Of a DNA stretch of 64,000 nt, positions 25,294 through 33,331 are shown piece after piece. The stretch comes from Streptococcus sobrinus DSM 20742 = ATCC 33478. Lineage in GTDB: Bacteria > Bacillota > Bacilli > Lactobacillales > Streptococcaceae. Below the pieces are notes generated by a model. It had not been told where the DNA came from. It ran no database searches and saw only the letters and a list, made by a program, of their open reading frames with translations. The first letter of the stretch is position 1; every line of letters begins with the position of its first letter. The position numbers were made by a program, and so were the translations under genes. The stretch spans positions 124,001-188,000 of the forward strand of contig NZ_JMLC01000001.1 in assembly GCF_000686605.1 (NCBI RefSeq), written 5' to 3'.

Positions 25294-25545
25294 AAAAAGC
25301 TCCTTTCAAGCTGTCACCAAGCTGTTTCCACTTGCAAGAACAGGGGAATCATCCGTGGGAGCGGGAGCTCTTGGATTAATTGCAGTTTGCCGGTTGTCCT
25401 GTGTCTAAATGGATTGACACAAGACAGCCGCCCTTCTTCAAAGGTTTGTGGGTAAGCTCAGCTACTACTAAAGTTAGTGGAGCTGTTTGAAATGTTGCCT
25501 CTAGAACTGGGCCTATTGAACCAAGCTCAGAGGTGGCGATTAAAA
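25294..25545 (-). promoter_or_regulatory. Long folT leader / expression platform downstream of the aptamer
   Basis: About 250 nt lie between aptamer and ATG, unusually long. On the minus strand it has a 14-bp stem-loop (GGCTGTCTTGTGTC / GACACAGGACAACC, G-U pairs) with no T-run, and a GAGCTCC segment that could pair with the ribosome site AAAGGAGCTTTT. This favours control of translation, but no single structure is certain. Confidence 0.5.
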
Positions 25546-25632
25546 ACAGCGGATGCAGTGATTTACCGCGCTTTGCTTCCTTATGTGACAACATCCCATT
25601 CACATACACTTGACGCAAATCACTTACTCTGT
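25546..25632 (-). promoter_or_regulatory. Tetrahydrofolate (THF-I) riboswitch aptamer
   Basis: Read on the minus strand, the 87 bases follow the THF aptamer closely. P1 is ACAG / CTGT and P2 is GTGATTTGCG / CGCGGTAAATCAC. P3 is GTATGTGA...TCACATA with the AATGGGATGTTG loop, followed by GGAAGCAAAGCG and the CTGCATCCGC 3' core. It precedes the ECF folate S-component gene, its known regulon. Confidence 0.92.
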
Positions 25633-25774
25633 ATTTTGAATACGGCCCTAGTTTAGCACCTTTTCAGGAGTTTTCCTAGGTTTTCAGAGAATTTCATGAC
25701 GATTGTTCGTATTTTTCTGAATTACTTTGTTAAATTACTTTTATTGGTCCAGCCTACTTTGGGTCTGGCATTTA

Positions 25775-25783
25775 TGGTATAAT
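25775..25783 (+). promoter_or_regulatory. Extended -10 of murF
   Basis: TGGTATAAT, 44 bases before the start; no good -35 seen. Confidence 0.55.
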
Positions 25784-25826
25784 TTTTCAAGAAAGATTTT
25801 GATACTGTAAAAAATAAGGAAGACTA

Positions 25827-27191
25827 ATGAAATTAAGCTTACATGAAATTGCTGGAGTGGTGGGAGCCCTCAATGATATTTCCAAGTTTGAGGATTTCCC
25901 CATTCATGCTATTGAATTTGACAGTCGCAAGATTAGTTCTGGCGACCTCTTTTTGCCCCTCAAGGGGACACGTGACGGTCATGAATTTATTCCAACTGCC
26001 TTTGAAAATGGGGCTGTGGCTACCTTTTCTCGCATTGAGCTGGATGATGTGCCCTACATCCTGGTCAAGGATCCCTTGACTGCCTTTCAAACCCTGGCCA
26101 AATACTATCTGGAGAAAATGGGTGTAGATGTGATTGCAGTGACGGGCTCCAATGGTAAGACCACGACCAAGGATATGATTCACGATGTCTTGGCCACTAG
26201 CTATAAGACCTACAAGACCCAGGGCAACTATAACAATGAGATTGGCCTGCCTTATACGGCCCTCCACATGCCAGATGATACTCAGAAGATTGTCCTTGAG
26301 ATGGGGCAGGACCACCTTGGTGATATTGATCTTCTGTCTAGGATTGCCCAACCCAAGATTGGTGTCCTGACTCTGATTGGCGAGGCCCATCTAGAATTTT
26401 TCGGTAGTCGTGAAAAAATTGCCCAAGGTAAGATGCAGATTGTTAATGGCATGGCTAAAGATGGCACCCTGATTGCTCCGGCGGATAAGATTATTAATGC
26501 CTATTTGCCTGAAAATCAAAAGGTAGTCCGCTTTGGCCCTGACCAAGACATTTTCTTGACTGAGCTGGTTGAGCGCAAGGATAGTTTGAGCTTTGCGGTC
26601 AATTTTATGGATGGTTTGATTGAGCTCCCCGTGACTGGCAAGTACAATGCCACCAACGCTATGTTGGCAGCCTATGTTGCCCAGCTTGAGGGCGTGGCCG
26701 ATGAGGACATTCGCTCGGCCTTGAAGCATTTAGAATTGACCAAGAACCGCACCGAGTGGAAGAAGGCCAGCAATGGTGCCGATATTTTGGCAGATGTTTA
26801 CAATGCCAATCCGACGGCTATGAAGCTGATTTTGGAAACCTTCCTGACTATTCCAGCCAATGAGGGCGGCAAGAAGATTGCCCTCTTGGCTGATATGAAG
26901 GAGTTGGGAGCGGATTCGGTTCAGCTACACAATAATATGATTATGGCCATTAATCCAGAGGATTTGGACTATCTGATTTGCTACGGGGAGGATATTGCTG
27001 GTCTGGCGCAATTAGCCAGCCAGATGTTCCCTCTGGGCAAGGTCTGTTATTTTAAGAAAACCGATCAGGAAGATCAGTTTGAGGATATGGTCAAGCAGGT
27101 CAAGCAATTGCTAGGGCCTAACGACCAAATTTTGCTCAAGGGGTCTAATTCCATGCACTTGGATAAGGTCGCCCAAGTCCTAGAAGAATAG
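25827..27191 (+). CDS. murF: UDP-MurNAc-tripeptide--D-alanyl-D-alanine ligase
   Basis: A 454-residue Mur ligase adding D-Ala-D-Ala to the UDP-MurNAc-tripeptide, so it uses the product of ddl. The N-terminal domain has the MurF pattern IEFDSRKISSGDLFLPLKGTRDGHEFI, the central ATP site VTGSNGKTTTKDMI, NNEIGLPYT, and the C-terminal ADVYNANPTAMKLILETF with ALLADMKELG. Ends one base into a weakly spaced downstream gene. Confidence 0.96.
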   Translation: MKLSLHEIAGVVGALNDISKFEDFPIHAIEFDSRKISSGDLFLPLKGTRDGHEFIPTAFENGAVATFSRIELDDVPYILVKDPLTAFQTLAKYYLEKMGVDVIAVTGSNGKTTTKDMIHDVLATSYKTYKTQGNYNNEIGLPYTALHMPDDTQKIVLEMGQDHLGDIDLLSRIAQPKIGVLTLIGEAHLEFFGSREKIAQGKMQIVNGMAKDGTLIAPADKIINAYLPENQKVVRFGPDQDIFLTELVERKDSLSFAVNFMDGLIELPVTGKYNATNAMLAAYVAQLEGVADEDIRSALKHLELTKNRTEWKKASNGADILADVYNANPTAMKLILETFLTIPANEGGKKIALLADMKELGADSVQLHNNMIMAINPEDLDYLICYGEDIAGLAQLASQMFPLGKVCYFKKTDQEDQFEDMVKQVKQLLGPNDQILLKGSNSMHLDKVAQVLEE

Positions 27192-27214
27192 TGGTGATAG
27201 AGGAGAAAGCTAGC

Positions 27215-27895
27215 GTGACAGAATTTTGGCAACATTTTTTTACAACCCAACAGGCGCAAGTGCCGACCATATCTTCTTTCTGGTATGCGATGATTCTCCT
27301 GGGTCTGGTCGTCCTGGCCTGGTTGACTGCTCTCTACCATGACCGGCCTGCTTATGTTCGCTTCTTCAAAGGGCTTCAACTGGTTCAGCTGGTCGCCCTC
27401 TATGGCTGGTATTTGCTTTGTCGAATTCCTTTGGACTACAGCCTGCCCCTCTATCATTGCCGAATTGCCATGTTTGGTCTAGTCTTTTTGCCAGACCGCT
27501 GGCGCTTCAAGCAATACATTGGTCTGATGGGCTTCAGCGGGGCAATTTTTGCTCTGGGATATCCGGTGATGGACCCCTACAGTTTTCCTCACATCACGGG
27601 AATTTCCTTCCTGCTTGGTCACTTTGCTCTCTTTACCAATGGCTTGATTTATCTGCTCAATTATTTTAAAAAGGACAATCTCAGCCTGACCAAGATAGTG
27701 GTCTATACATTTGTCCTGGACCTCTTCTTGCTAGGTGTTAATCAGCTGACGGGTGGAAATTACGGCATTCTGCGCGAGCCTCCCTTTATTGATCCTAGTA
27801 ATGTCTGGTTCAACTATCTGGTTGTTTCAAGTGTTTTGAGCCTAGCCTTGATTCTAACGGAACTTGGCTTCAGACGATTTAAAAGAACTCAATAA
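27215..27895 (+). CDS. TIGR02206/YwaF-like integral membrane protein
   Basis: About 226 residues with six to seven membrane helices. GTG 27215 is chosen because GAGGAG lies 9-14 bases upstream; the GTG at 27191 would add eight residues and overlap the murF stop. The arrangement of PLYHCRIAMFG and PHITGISFLLGHFALF (conserved His in helices) and the late GGNYGILREPPF fits the YwaF/TMEM164-like family, whose eukaryotic member is an acyltransferase. Bacterial role is unknown. Co-transcribed with murF. Confidence 0.75.
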   Translation: MTEFWQHFFTTQQAQVPTISSFWYAMILLGLVVLAWLTALYHDRPAYVRFFKGLQLVQLVALYGWYLLCRIPLDYSLPLYHCRIAMFGLVFLPDRWRFKQYIGLMGFSGAIFALGYPVMDPYSFPHITGISFLLGHFALFTNGLIYLLNYFKKDNLSLTKIVVYTFVLDLFLLGVNQLTGGNYGILREPPFIDPSNVWFNYLVVSSVLSLALILTELGFRRFKRTQ

Positions 27896-27907
27896 GAATT
27901 ACGACAT

Positions 27908-27958
27908 AAAAAAGCTCTCACACTCTGATAACCGGTTTCTTGAGTATGAGAGCCTTTT
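27908..27958. terminator. Terminator after murF operon, usable from both sides
   Basis: Long stem AAAAGCTCTCACACTC / GAGTATGAGAGCCTTTT, 16-base loop. Confidence 0.75.
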
Positions 27959-28107
27959 ATTTTGAAAAAGAGTTTTTATTCACCTTTGTGCCTTATCCGA
28001 TAATGAGTATTAAATTGGTACATATCCAGCAATATTTTAAGAAAATCAGAGCATTGGTTTAAGCCAAACAGAGTATTAATTGATTTGACATGAAGGGTAA
28101 AGCTGAC

Positions 28108-28473
28108 TTATTTTGTTTCTTTTTCATCTAACAGAATGTAATCTTTTTTAAATTTCTGAGAGCTGATAATTCTTTCATTAGTCAGGTCAATGATATCTCC
28201 AACATAAGCGATAGCGTAGATTCCATAACCCCAGTAATGGTCATTTTTTGACCAATGTGGGAAAAGACTAGGAACCATAATTTGAAGCTTTTTATCATCT
28301 TTCCAGATTAGTTGCTTCTTCTTGAAGGCAGAGAGAACCCAATCGGGTTGGGGCCCATTTTGACTAACTTTCCAGACCTGTGCTGATTTTCCTTTATATA
28401 ATACTTTCATAATTAATTTGTCTCTTGTTGAGTGGTTGAGGAAAAGAATTTTCAAAAGGCAAAACCAATTCAT
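28108..28473 (-). CDS. Unknown protein translationally coupled to the bacteriocin-like gene
   Basis: Up to 121 residues. The ATG at 28473 directly abuts the stop of the upstream peptide gene (TAA ATG), so reinitiation is likely. An in-frame ATG at 28410 would give a 100-residue form (MKVLYKGKSAQVWKVSQNG) without the odd hydrophobic head, and which is used is unclear. The rest is a soluble, lysine- and tryptophan-rich domain with GYGIYAIAYVGDIIDLTNER. It occupies the position of an immunity gene, but immunity function is inferred from position only. Confidence 0.55.
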   Translation of the reverse strand: MNWFCLLKILFLNHSTRDKLIMKVLYKGKSAQVWKVSQNGPQPDWVLSAFKKKQLIWKDDKKLQIMVPSLFPHWSKNDHYWGYGIYAIAYVGDIIDLTNERIISSQKFKKDYILLDEKETK

Positions 28474-28689
28474 TTAGGGATTACAGCTATTTGGGGTTCC
28501 ACCAGTTCCATACGGAGAACAGGGTCTGCTTGGATGCCTTATTACATGTCCGTTTAATTGATCTAAGGTCACCCCACCGTCGTAGGCTTGAGCAAATCCA
28601 GCGAAAAGTGAACCCCAGAATCCACCGTTAACTTGGGATAAGCTTTCATCATTCGTAGGCTCAAATTTTTCAATTGATTGTGTTTTCAT
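28474..28689 (-). CDS. Double-glycine-leader bacteriocin-like peptide precursor
   Basis: A 71-residue precursor. The leader ends LSQVNGG, the cleavage signal for PCAT/ComA-type peptidase exporters, after residue 23. The predicted mature peptide of 48 residues starts FWGSLFAGFAQAYDGG and ends with a proline-, glycine- and asparagine-rich part holding two cysteines (RPCSPYGTG ... NSC), which could form a disulfide. Ribosome site GTGGAGG is strong. No exporter is in this window. Target range cannot be told; it may be one half of a two-peptide bacteriocin or a signalling peptide. Confidence 0.75.
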   Translation of the reverse strand: MKTQSIEKFEPTNDESLSQVNGGFWGSLFAGFAQAYDGGVTLDQLNGHVIRHPSRPCSPYGTGGTPNSCNP

Positions 28690-28823
28690 AGTAAATCCTC
28701 CACTTTTTATAAAAAAATTAGTTACTCTATGAATTTTGAGTTAATTGATAAGAATAGCTATTTTTATACTCGAGTAGGTTTCAAAATCATAAAATAAAAC
28801 TGTCTGATATATCTGACATAGTC

Positions 28824-28890
28824 ATAGTAGCACAAAATGAAAACGATAACATCCAACTGTCGTGAAATAGCCAAAATAAGTCGTGAACGG
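28824..28890 (-). promoter_or_regulatory. Candidate response-regulator site and promoter of the bacteriocin-like gene
   Basis: Two direct repeats GTCGTGAA (28859-28866 and 28880-28887) are 21 bp apart, two helical turns, as in LytTR-type ComE/BlpR boxes. On the minus strand they lie about 30 bp upstream of an extended -10 TGCTACTAT (28832-28824) that lacks a -35. Compared with my recollection of the S. mutans ComE consensus, one half matches well and the other poorly. Confidence 0.5.
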
Positions 28891-28987
28891 AATTTCTATC
28901 TTAATTACCCGCTTTATAATATCATTTAGTAGCAAATTCAATAGTGATTTTCGCATAGCTTAGTTACCAGCAGAATGGCCTCAATTA

Positions 28988-28996
28988 TGCTATAAT
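28988..28996 (+). promoter_or_regulatory. Extended -10 that may drive the rnjB leader
   Basis: TGCTATAAT, giving a leader of about 450 nt before rnjB. No good -35. Confidence 0.45.
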
Positions 28997-29069
28997 ATAA
29001 AGGACTGTAATTCGACTTAGCTAGGCCAGTCTTGGAAATTAGGGCGGCTAAGGACCGTTGGTAAAAATA

Positions 29070-29126
29070 ATACTCTTCGAAAATCAAAAGATCCGTCGTT
29101 AACTCACTTTGCCGTACTTATTGAAG
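29070..29126 (+). repeat. Interspersed repeat, copy 1 (pair with 57245-57298)
   Basis: The stretch GAAAATCAAAA...CGTTAACTCACTTTGCC...TACTT is shared with 57245-57298 with only a few differences. Not coding. Confidence 0.65.
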
Positions 29127-29156
29127 AAAACAGAGCTTTCCCCATTCTGCACCTCA

Positions 29157-29310
29157 AAAGGTCTCCCAGACCTTATGAGCTATCTACAGTTCGTGCGATA
29201 GCTCATAAAGTTGGTAAAATCAACTAACTTTATGAGCTTAGTGAAGAAACTAGTCAGCCAACCATAGTTGCTGACGTTCTGTTAGTTAAACGACAGTTTT
29301 TACTAACAGA
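29157..29310 (+). repeat. Hairpin array in the rnjB leader
   Basis: At least four consecutive inverted repeats: AGGTCT/AGACCT, ATGAGCTATC/GATAGCTCAT, GTCAGCcAAC/AGTTGCTGAC-type, and CTGTTAGT/ACTAACAG. AAAGTT..AACTTT lies between them. None has a T-run, so they are not ordinary terminators. The remaining 29310-29450 shows no gene. Confidence 0.55.
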
Positions 29311-29450
29311 TGTTTCTCCCCTCGGTAACTTCTGATTTTTATTGAGTAAAAGATGACAGCTTGGTCATCGGTAAGAATAAAATATAGCGATAGCCAGATA
29401 AGAGAGCTGATAAGGCTCGAGTATCGGACTTAGTAAGGAGTTTTGTCACC

Positions 29451-31112
29451 ATGAGTGATATTAAAATTATTGCCCTGGGTGGGGTGCGTGAAAACGGGAA
29501 GAACCTCTACCTAGCGGAGATTAATGAGTCCATCTTTGTTTTGGATGCTGGGCTCAAGTACCCAGAAAATGAGCAGCTGGGGGTTGATGTGGTCATCCCC
29601 AACATGGACTATTTGATTGAAAATCGGGACCGAGTACAGGGTGTTTTCCTGACTCACGGTCACGCTGACGCTATCGGTGCCCTGCCTTATCTTTTGCAGG
29701 ATGTGCGGGTGCCAGTCTTTGGGTCTGAATTGACCATCGAATTGGCTAAGTTGGTGGTTAAGAATAACTCACAAGTTAAGAAATTCAATAACTTCCACGT
29801 GGTTGATGCCCAAACAGAAATTGAATTCAAGGACGCGGTCGTTTCCTTCTTTAGCACAACCCACTCCATTCCTGAAAGCTTGGGAATTGTCTTGAGAACT
29901 GACCAAGGTAATATTGTTTACACCGGCGATTTCAAGTTTGACCAAGCGGCTAGTCCTGGTTACCAAACCGATTACGCTCGTCTAGCGGAAATTGGTCAAG
30001 AAGGTGTCCTGGCTCTTTTGGCAGACTCAGCTAATGCGGACAGCAAGGTTCAAGTAGCCAGTGAGGCAGAAGTCGGCGAAGAAATGGATGATGTCATTTC
30101 AGACGCTAAGGGGCGGATTATTGTCGCTGCTGTGGCCAGTAACCTGTCCCGAATTCAACAGGTCTTTGATGCGGCCGCTGAATACGGCCGTCGCGTTGTC
30201 CTGACGGGATTTGACGTGGAAAATATTGTCCGGACAGCCATTCGTTTGAAGAAACTTAGCATTGCTGATGAAAAGCTGATTGTCAAACCTAAGGACATGA
30301 ACAAGTACGAGGACCACGAGCTGATTATCCTAGAAGCTGGTCGGATGGGGGAACCTATCGAGGGCCTGCGGAAGATGTCTATCGGACGTCACCGCTATGT
30401 GGAAATCAAGGATGGCGATTTGGTCTATATCGTGACCACGCCTAGCGTTGCCAAGGAAGCCGTTGTCGCTCGTGTGGAAAATATGATTTACAAGGCTGGG
30501 GGCTCTGTTAAGCTGATCACGCAGAACTTACGAGTGTCTGGTCATGCTAATGGTCGTGAACTGCAGCTTTTGATGAATATCCTGCGACCTAAATACCTCT
30601 TCCCGATTCAAGGGGAGTACCGAGAACTTCAGGCCCATGCAGACCTGGCAGAAGAAATTGGCATGTTGCCAGAAAACATCTATATCATGAAGCAGGGTGA
30701 CATCATGCTTTTAGGTGACCAAGGCTTCATGCATGAAGGTGGTGTACCAGCTAGCGATGTGATGATTGACGGTAATGCCATTGGCGATGTGGGCAACATT
30801 GTCCTGCGGGATCGCAAGATTCTTTCCGAAGACGGTATCTTTATTGTGGTTATCACGGTTAACAAGAAGAAAAAGACCATTGTCTCCAAAGCCAAGGTCC
30901 ATACTCGTGGATTTGTTTATGTGCGCAAGAGTCGGGACATTCTGCGTGAAAGTGCCGACCTGGTCAACAAGACTGTGGCGGATTATCTGGCAACCGAAGG
31001 CTTCGACTGGGGCGAACTCAAGGGCTCTGTTCGTGACGAATTGGGCAAGTTTCTCTTTGACCAAACCAAACGTCGTCCAGCTATCTTGCCAGTGATTATG
31101 GAAGTACGCTAA
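29451..31112 (+). CDS. rnjB: Ribonuclease J2 (RnjB)
   Basis: A 553-residue metallo-beta-lactamase/beta-CASP RNase. The metal motif that reads HGHEDHIG in RNase J1 is HGHADAIG here (His69, His71, Asp73, then Ala74). This loss of the second-metal His is the mark of the J2 paralogue, which is weakly active alone and works in a J1-J2 complex in RNA decay and maturation. The beta-CASP part (VVLTGFDVENIVRTAIRL) and the C-terminal domain with SGHANGRELQLLMNILRPKYLFPIQGEY are complete. Confidence 0.9.
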   Translation: MSDIKIIALGGVRENGKNLYLAEINESIFVLDAGLKYPENEQLGVDVVIPNMDYLIENRDRVQGVFLTHGHADAIGALPYLLQDVRVPVFGSELTIELAKLVVKNNSQVKKFNNFHVVDAQTEIEFKDAVVSFFSTTHSIPESLGIVLRTDQGNIVYTGDFKFDQAASPGYQTDYARLAEIGQEGVLALLADSANADSKVQVASEAEVGEEMDDVISDAKGRIIVAAVASNLSRIQQVFDAAAEYGRRVVLTGFDVENIVRTAIRLKKLSIADEKLIVKPKDMNKYEDHELIILEAGRMGEPIEGLRKMSIGRHRYVEIKDGDLVYIVTTPSVAKEAVVARVENMIYKAGGSVKLITQNLRVSGHANGRELQLLMNILRPKYLFPIQGEYRELQAHADLAEEIGMLPENIYIMKQGDIMLLGDQGFMHEGGVPASDVMIDGNAIGDVGNIVLRDRKILSEDGIFIVVITVNKKKKTIVSKAKVHTRGFVYVRKSRDILRESADLVNKTVADYLATEGFDWGELKGSVRDELGKFLFDQTKRRPAILPVIMEVR

Positions 31113-31154
31113 GCGCTTAGGTTCTTTCTGATTTTAGCACAGTTATTAAACAAG

Positions 31155-31183
31155 AGGAGGTTGGGCCTGTCCCGCCTCTTTAT
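31155..31183 (+). terminator. Terminator of rnjB
   Basis: AGAGGAGGTTGGG / CCCGCCTCT with interior mismatch, short T tail. Confidence 0.6.
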
Positions 31184-31201
31184 CATAGATAGGAGAATTT
31201 T

Positions 31202-31987
31202 ATGGCATTTTTTCAAATCGAATATCATTCAAAGGTTCTAGGATATGAACGGCAGGTCAATGTCATCTATCCAGATAGTTTTGAGATGACCCAGGCAGAA
31301 GCAGATAGCAAGGATGTCCCTGTTCTCTATCTCTTGCATGGCATGGGTGGCAACCAAAATTCTTGGCAGAAGCGTACCAGCATTGAGCGACTTTTGCGAC
31401 ACACCAATCTGATTGTTGTCATGCCATCTAGCGACCTGGCCTGGTACACCAACACGACCTATGGTCTCAATTATTTCGATGCCCTTGCCAAGGAGCTTCC
31501 TCAGGTTATGCGACGCTTTTTCCCTAATATGACCAGCAAGCGGGAGAAGACCTATATTGCTGGCCTTTCCATGGGAGGTTATGGGGCCTATAAGATTGCC
31601 CTTTTGACCAATCAATACGGCTATGCCGGTTCTTTCTCTGGTGCTCTTAAGCTGGACCTGGCTAATCTTAGGGATAATGTTGATGCCAATTTAGCCTACT
31701 GGCAAGGGGTCTTTGGTGACCTGGATGCTGCTGATATTGATAAGTATCAACTGAGCTCCATGGTGGCTAAACATGATAAAAAGACCAAGTTTTTCGCCTG
31801 GTGTGGTCAGGAAGATTCTCTCTTTTCACTCAACGAGGAAGCCATTGCTGACTTTAAGGATCAGGGCCTAGATGTGACCTACTCTAGTTCACCAGGCCGG
31901 CATGAATGGTATTATTGGGAAAAACAATTAGAGGCCTTTTTACGTTGGTTACCCCTAGATTACGTTGAAGAAGAGCGTTTATCTTAA
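31202..31987 (+). CDS. estA: Esterase D-type alpha/beta hydrolase (EstA-like tributyrin esterase)
   Basis: A 261-residue cytosolic esterase. LYLLHGMGGNQNSW is the oxyanion region, and the nucleophile elbow reads AGLSMGGYGAYK. The acid is in WCGQEDSLF and the His in SPGRHEWYYWEKQL. It matches streptococcal/lactococcal EstA enzymes that cleave short-chain esters. Ribosome site AGGAGA. Stands alone after rnjB. Confidence 0.88.
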   Translation: MAFFQIEYHSKVLGYERQVNVIYPDSFEMTQAEADSKDVPVLYLLHGMGGNQNSWQKRTSIERLLRHTNLIVVMPSSDLAWYTNTTYGLNYFDALAKELPQVMRRFFPNMTSKREKTYIAGLSMGGYGAYKIALLTNQYGYAGSFSGALKLDLANLRDNVDANLAYWQGVFGDLDAADIDKYQLSSMVAKHDKKTKFFAWCGQEDSLFSLNEEAIADFKDQGLDVTYSSSPGRHEWYYWEKQLEAFLRWLPLDYVEEERLS

Positions 31988-32030
31988 GCTTATCAGCCCT
32001 TTAACAAATGAGTAACAGCTAGCTTGAAAG

Positions 32031-32059
32031 TTGTATTTTTGGCTTTTGCTTGTTATACT
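32031..32059 (+). promoter_or_regulatory. Promoter of the metalloprotease gene
   Basis: TTGTAT (32031-32036), 17-bp spacer, TATACT (32054-32059) with an extended TG. Confidence 0.7.
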
Positions 32060-32094
32060 TGTGGTCACTTAAAAGATTGAGGAGGGGAGTGTTT

Positions 32095-32811
32095 ATGAAA
32101 GGTTTCTTCAAACTATTATGGGCTATTCCTAGGGCCATTCTCAGTTTTGTTTGGCATTTTTTCTGGGGTTTTATCAGGACTCTGGCCATTTTCGCTCTAG
32201 TTATTTTTGCCCTGGCTTGGTACGCCAATCACAGTCAGTCTCCATTTGCTCAGACCGTGCGGACGGGCTTAACCAATGTAACTAGCCAATTTTCACCCCA
32301 GGCTAATCTCAAGCAAAATCTTAAAAAGATAGCGACTGATGCTGCCTCTGACCACCAGGGTCAAGGAGCACGTTGGGAGACCAACTCGGCAACGGTTTAT
32401 ATTGCTTCCACGGATTCGACCTTTGTTTCAGCCTATCAGGAAGCTATCACGGCCTGGAATAATACGGGGGCCTTTAGCCTGAATCTTGTATCAAATAAGG
32501 ACTCTGCCAATATTATTTTGACCGATCAATCCGACAGCTCCAGTCAGGCAGCGGGCGAAACCAAGACAACGACGGAATCTTTAACCAATCGGATTACCCA
32601 TGCAGATGTCTATCTCAATTCTTACTACCTGCTCAATGATGCCTATGGTTACAGTCAGGAGCGAATTGTCAATACGGCAGAGCACGAATTGGGTCACGCC
32701 ATGGGTTTGGATCACGATGATAGTCAGGCTTCTGTTATGCAATCGGCTGGTTCTTACTACAGTATCCAGGCGACTGATATTGCTGCCTTGCAAAAACTTT
32801 ATGCCAATTAG
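32095..32811 (+). CDS. Membrane-anchored matrixin-like zinc metalloprotease
   Basis: About 238 residues. ATG 32095 follows GAGGAGGGG and is the right start; an upstream TTG at 32050 would lie inside the promoter. One N-terminal membrane segment (FFWGFIRTLAIFALVIFALAW) is followed by an external domain with the metzincin zinc motif HELGHAMGLDHD (HExxHxxGxxH) and a Met-turn-like SVMQSAG. Such streptococcal matrixins are of unknown substrate. Four bases of spacing link it to a small membrane protein gene. Confidence 0.88.
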   Translation: MKGFFKLLWAIPRAILSFVWHFFWGFIRTLAIFALVIFALAWYANHSQSPFAQTVRTGLTNVTSQFSPQANLKQNLKKIATDAASDHQGQGARWETNSATVYIASTDSTFVSAYQEAITAWNNTGAFSLNLVSNKDSANIILTDQSDSSSQAAGETKTTTESLTNRITHADVYLNSYYLLNDAYGYSQERIVNTAEHELGHAMGLDHDDSQASVMQSAGSYYSIQATDIAALQKLYAN

Positions 32812-32819
32812 GGGGACAT

Positions 32820-33188
32820 ATGATTGCCATGTTTAAAGGCTGGGCCCATCGTTATCCAGAACAAGCTTTCTTACTGATTTTCAATAGTGGGGTTTTTGTC
32901 TGGTTACGTCTGGCTGGCTCAGCTATCTCCAATAAATTAGCCCTGGGCTGGGACCATGCTGTCCACCTGCCCAACTGGCTGATTAACCTAAGCCACAATA
33001 GTTTGGCCGGTTTGCAAGGTTTCTTCGGCCATACAGCTCTGACTTGGTTGATTGTGTCCATGGTCTTGACCTTAGTGCTACGCTTTATCAAGGGCTTGGT
33101 CAAACTCCTGCTTTTTCTCCTGATTGTGGGAGTGGGAGTCTATCTGGTTTATCGTCATCAGACCATTCTGGGGCAGCTCCCAGGGTAA
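32820..33188 (+). CDS. Small membrane protein after the metalloprotease
   Basis: A 122-residue protein with one moderately hydrophobic region around residues 14-32 and a C-terminal pair of helices (LTWLIVSMVLTLVLRFIKGLVKLLLFLLIVGVGVYLVY in two parts). GGGGGACAT precedes the ATG. It follows the protease by eight bases, so it is likely in the same operon. No family recognised. Confidence 0.65.
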   Translation: MIAMFKGWAHRYPEQAFLLIFNSGVFVWLRLAGSAISNKLALGWDHAVHLPNWLINLSHNSLAGLQGFFGHTALTWLIVSMVLTLVLRFIKGLVKLLLFLLIVGVGVYLVYRHQTILGQLPG

Positions 33189-33316
33189 AAATCAATTGAG
33201 AAACTCTATATTGGGTTGCTTTTTTTGAACACTCGATTATTTCAAGGCTTGGCCGTTATGGAAGTTTATATTTTACGATTCAGATCACCAGCAGGAGTGC
33301 CCAGAGGTGGGAATTT

Positions 33317-33325
33317 TGCTATAAT
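33317..33325 (+). promoter_or_regulatory. Extended -10 immediately before an ABC-F gene
   Basis: TGCTATAAT ends six bases before the ATG at 33332, so transcription should start at or within a base of the start codon (leaderless mRNA). No ribosome site is present. Confidence 0.6.
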
Positions 33326-33331
33326 ACTTTT

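Noticed and set aside
25376..25618. An 80-codon minus-strand open frame inside the folT leader
   Set aside because: It starts within the THF aptamer core and its sequence is explained by the RNA structure; no ribosome site. Ribosome profiling would be needed to revive it.
28690..28990. ComX/SigX cin-box upstream of the bacteriocin-like gene
   Set aside because: No TACGAATA-like sequence found; the 21-bp-phased repeats are a better regulatory candidate.
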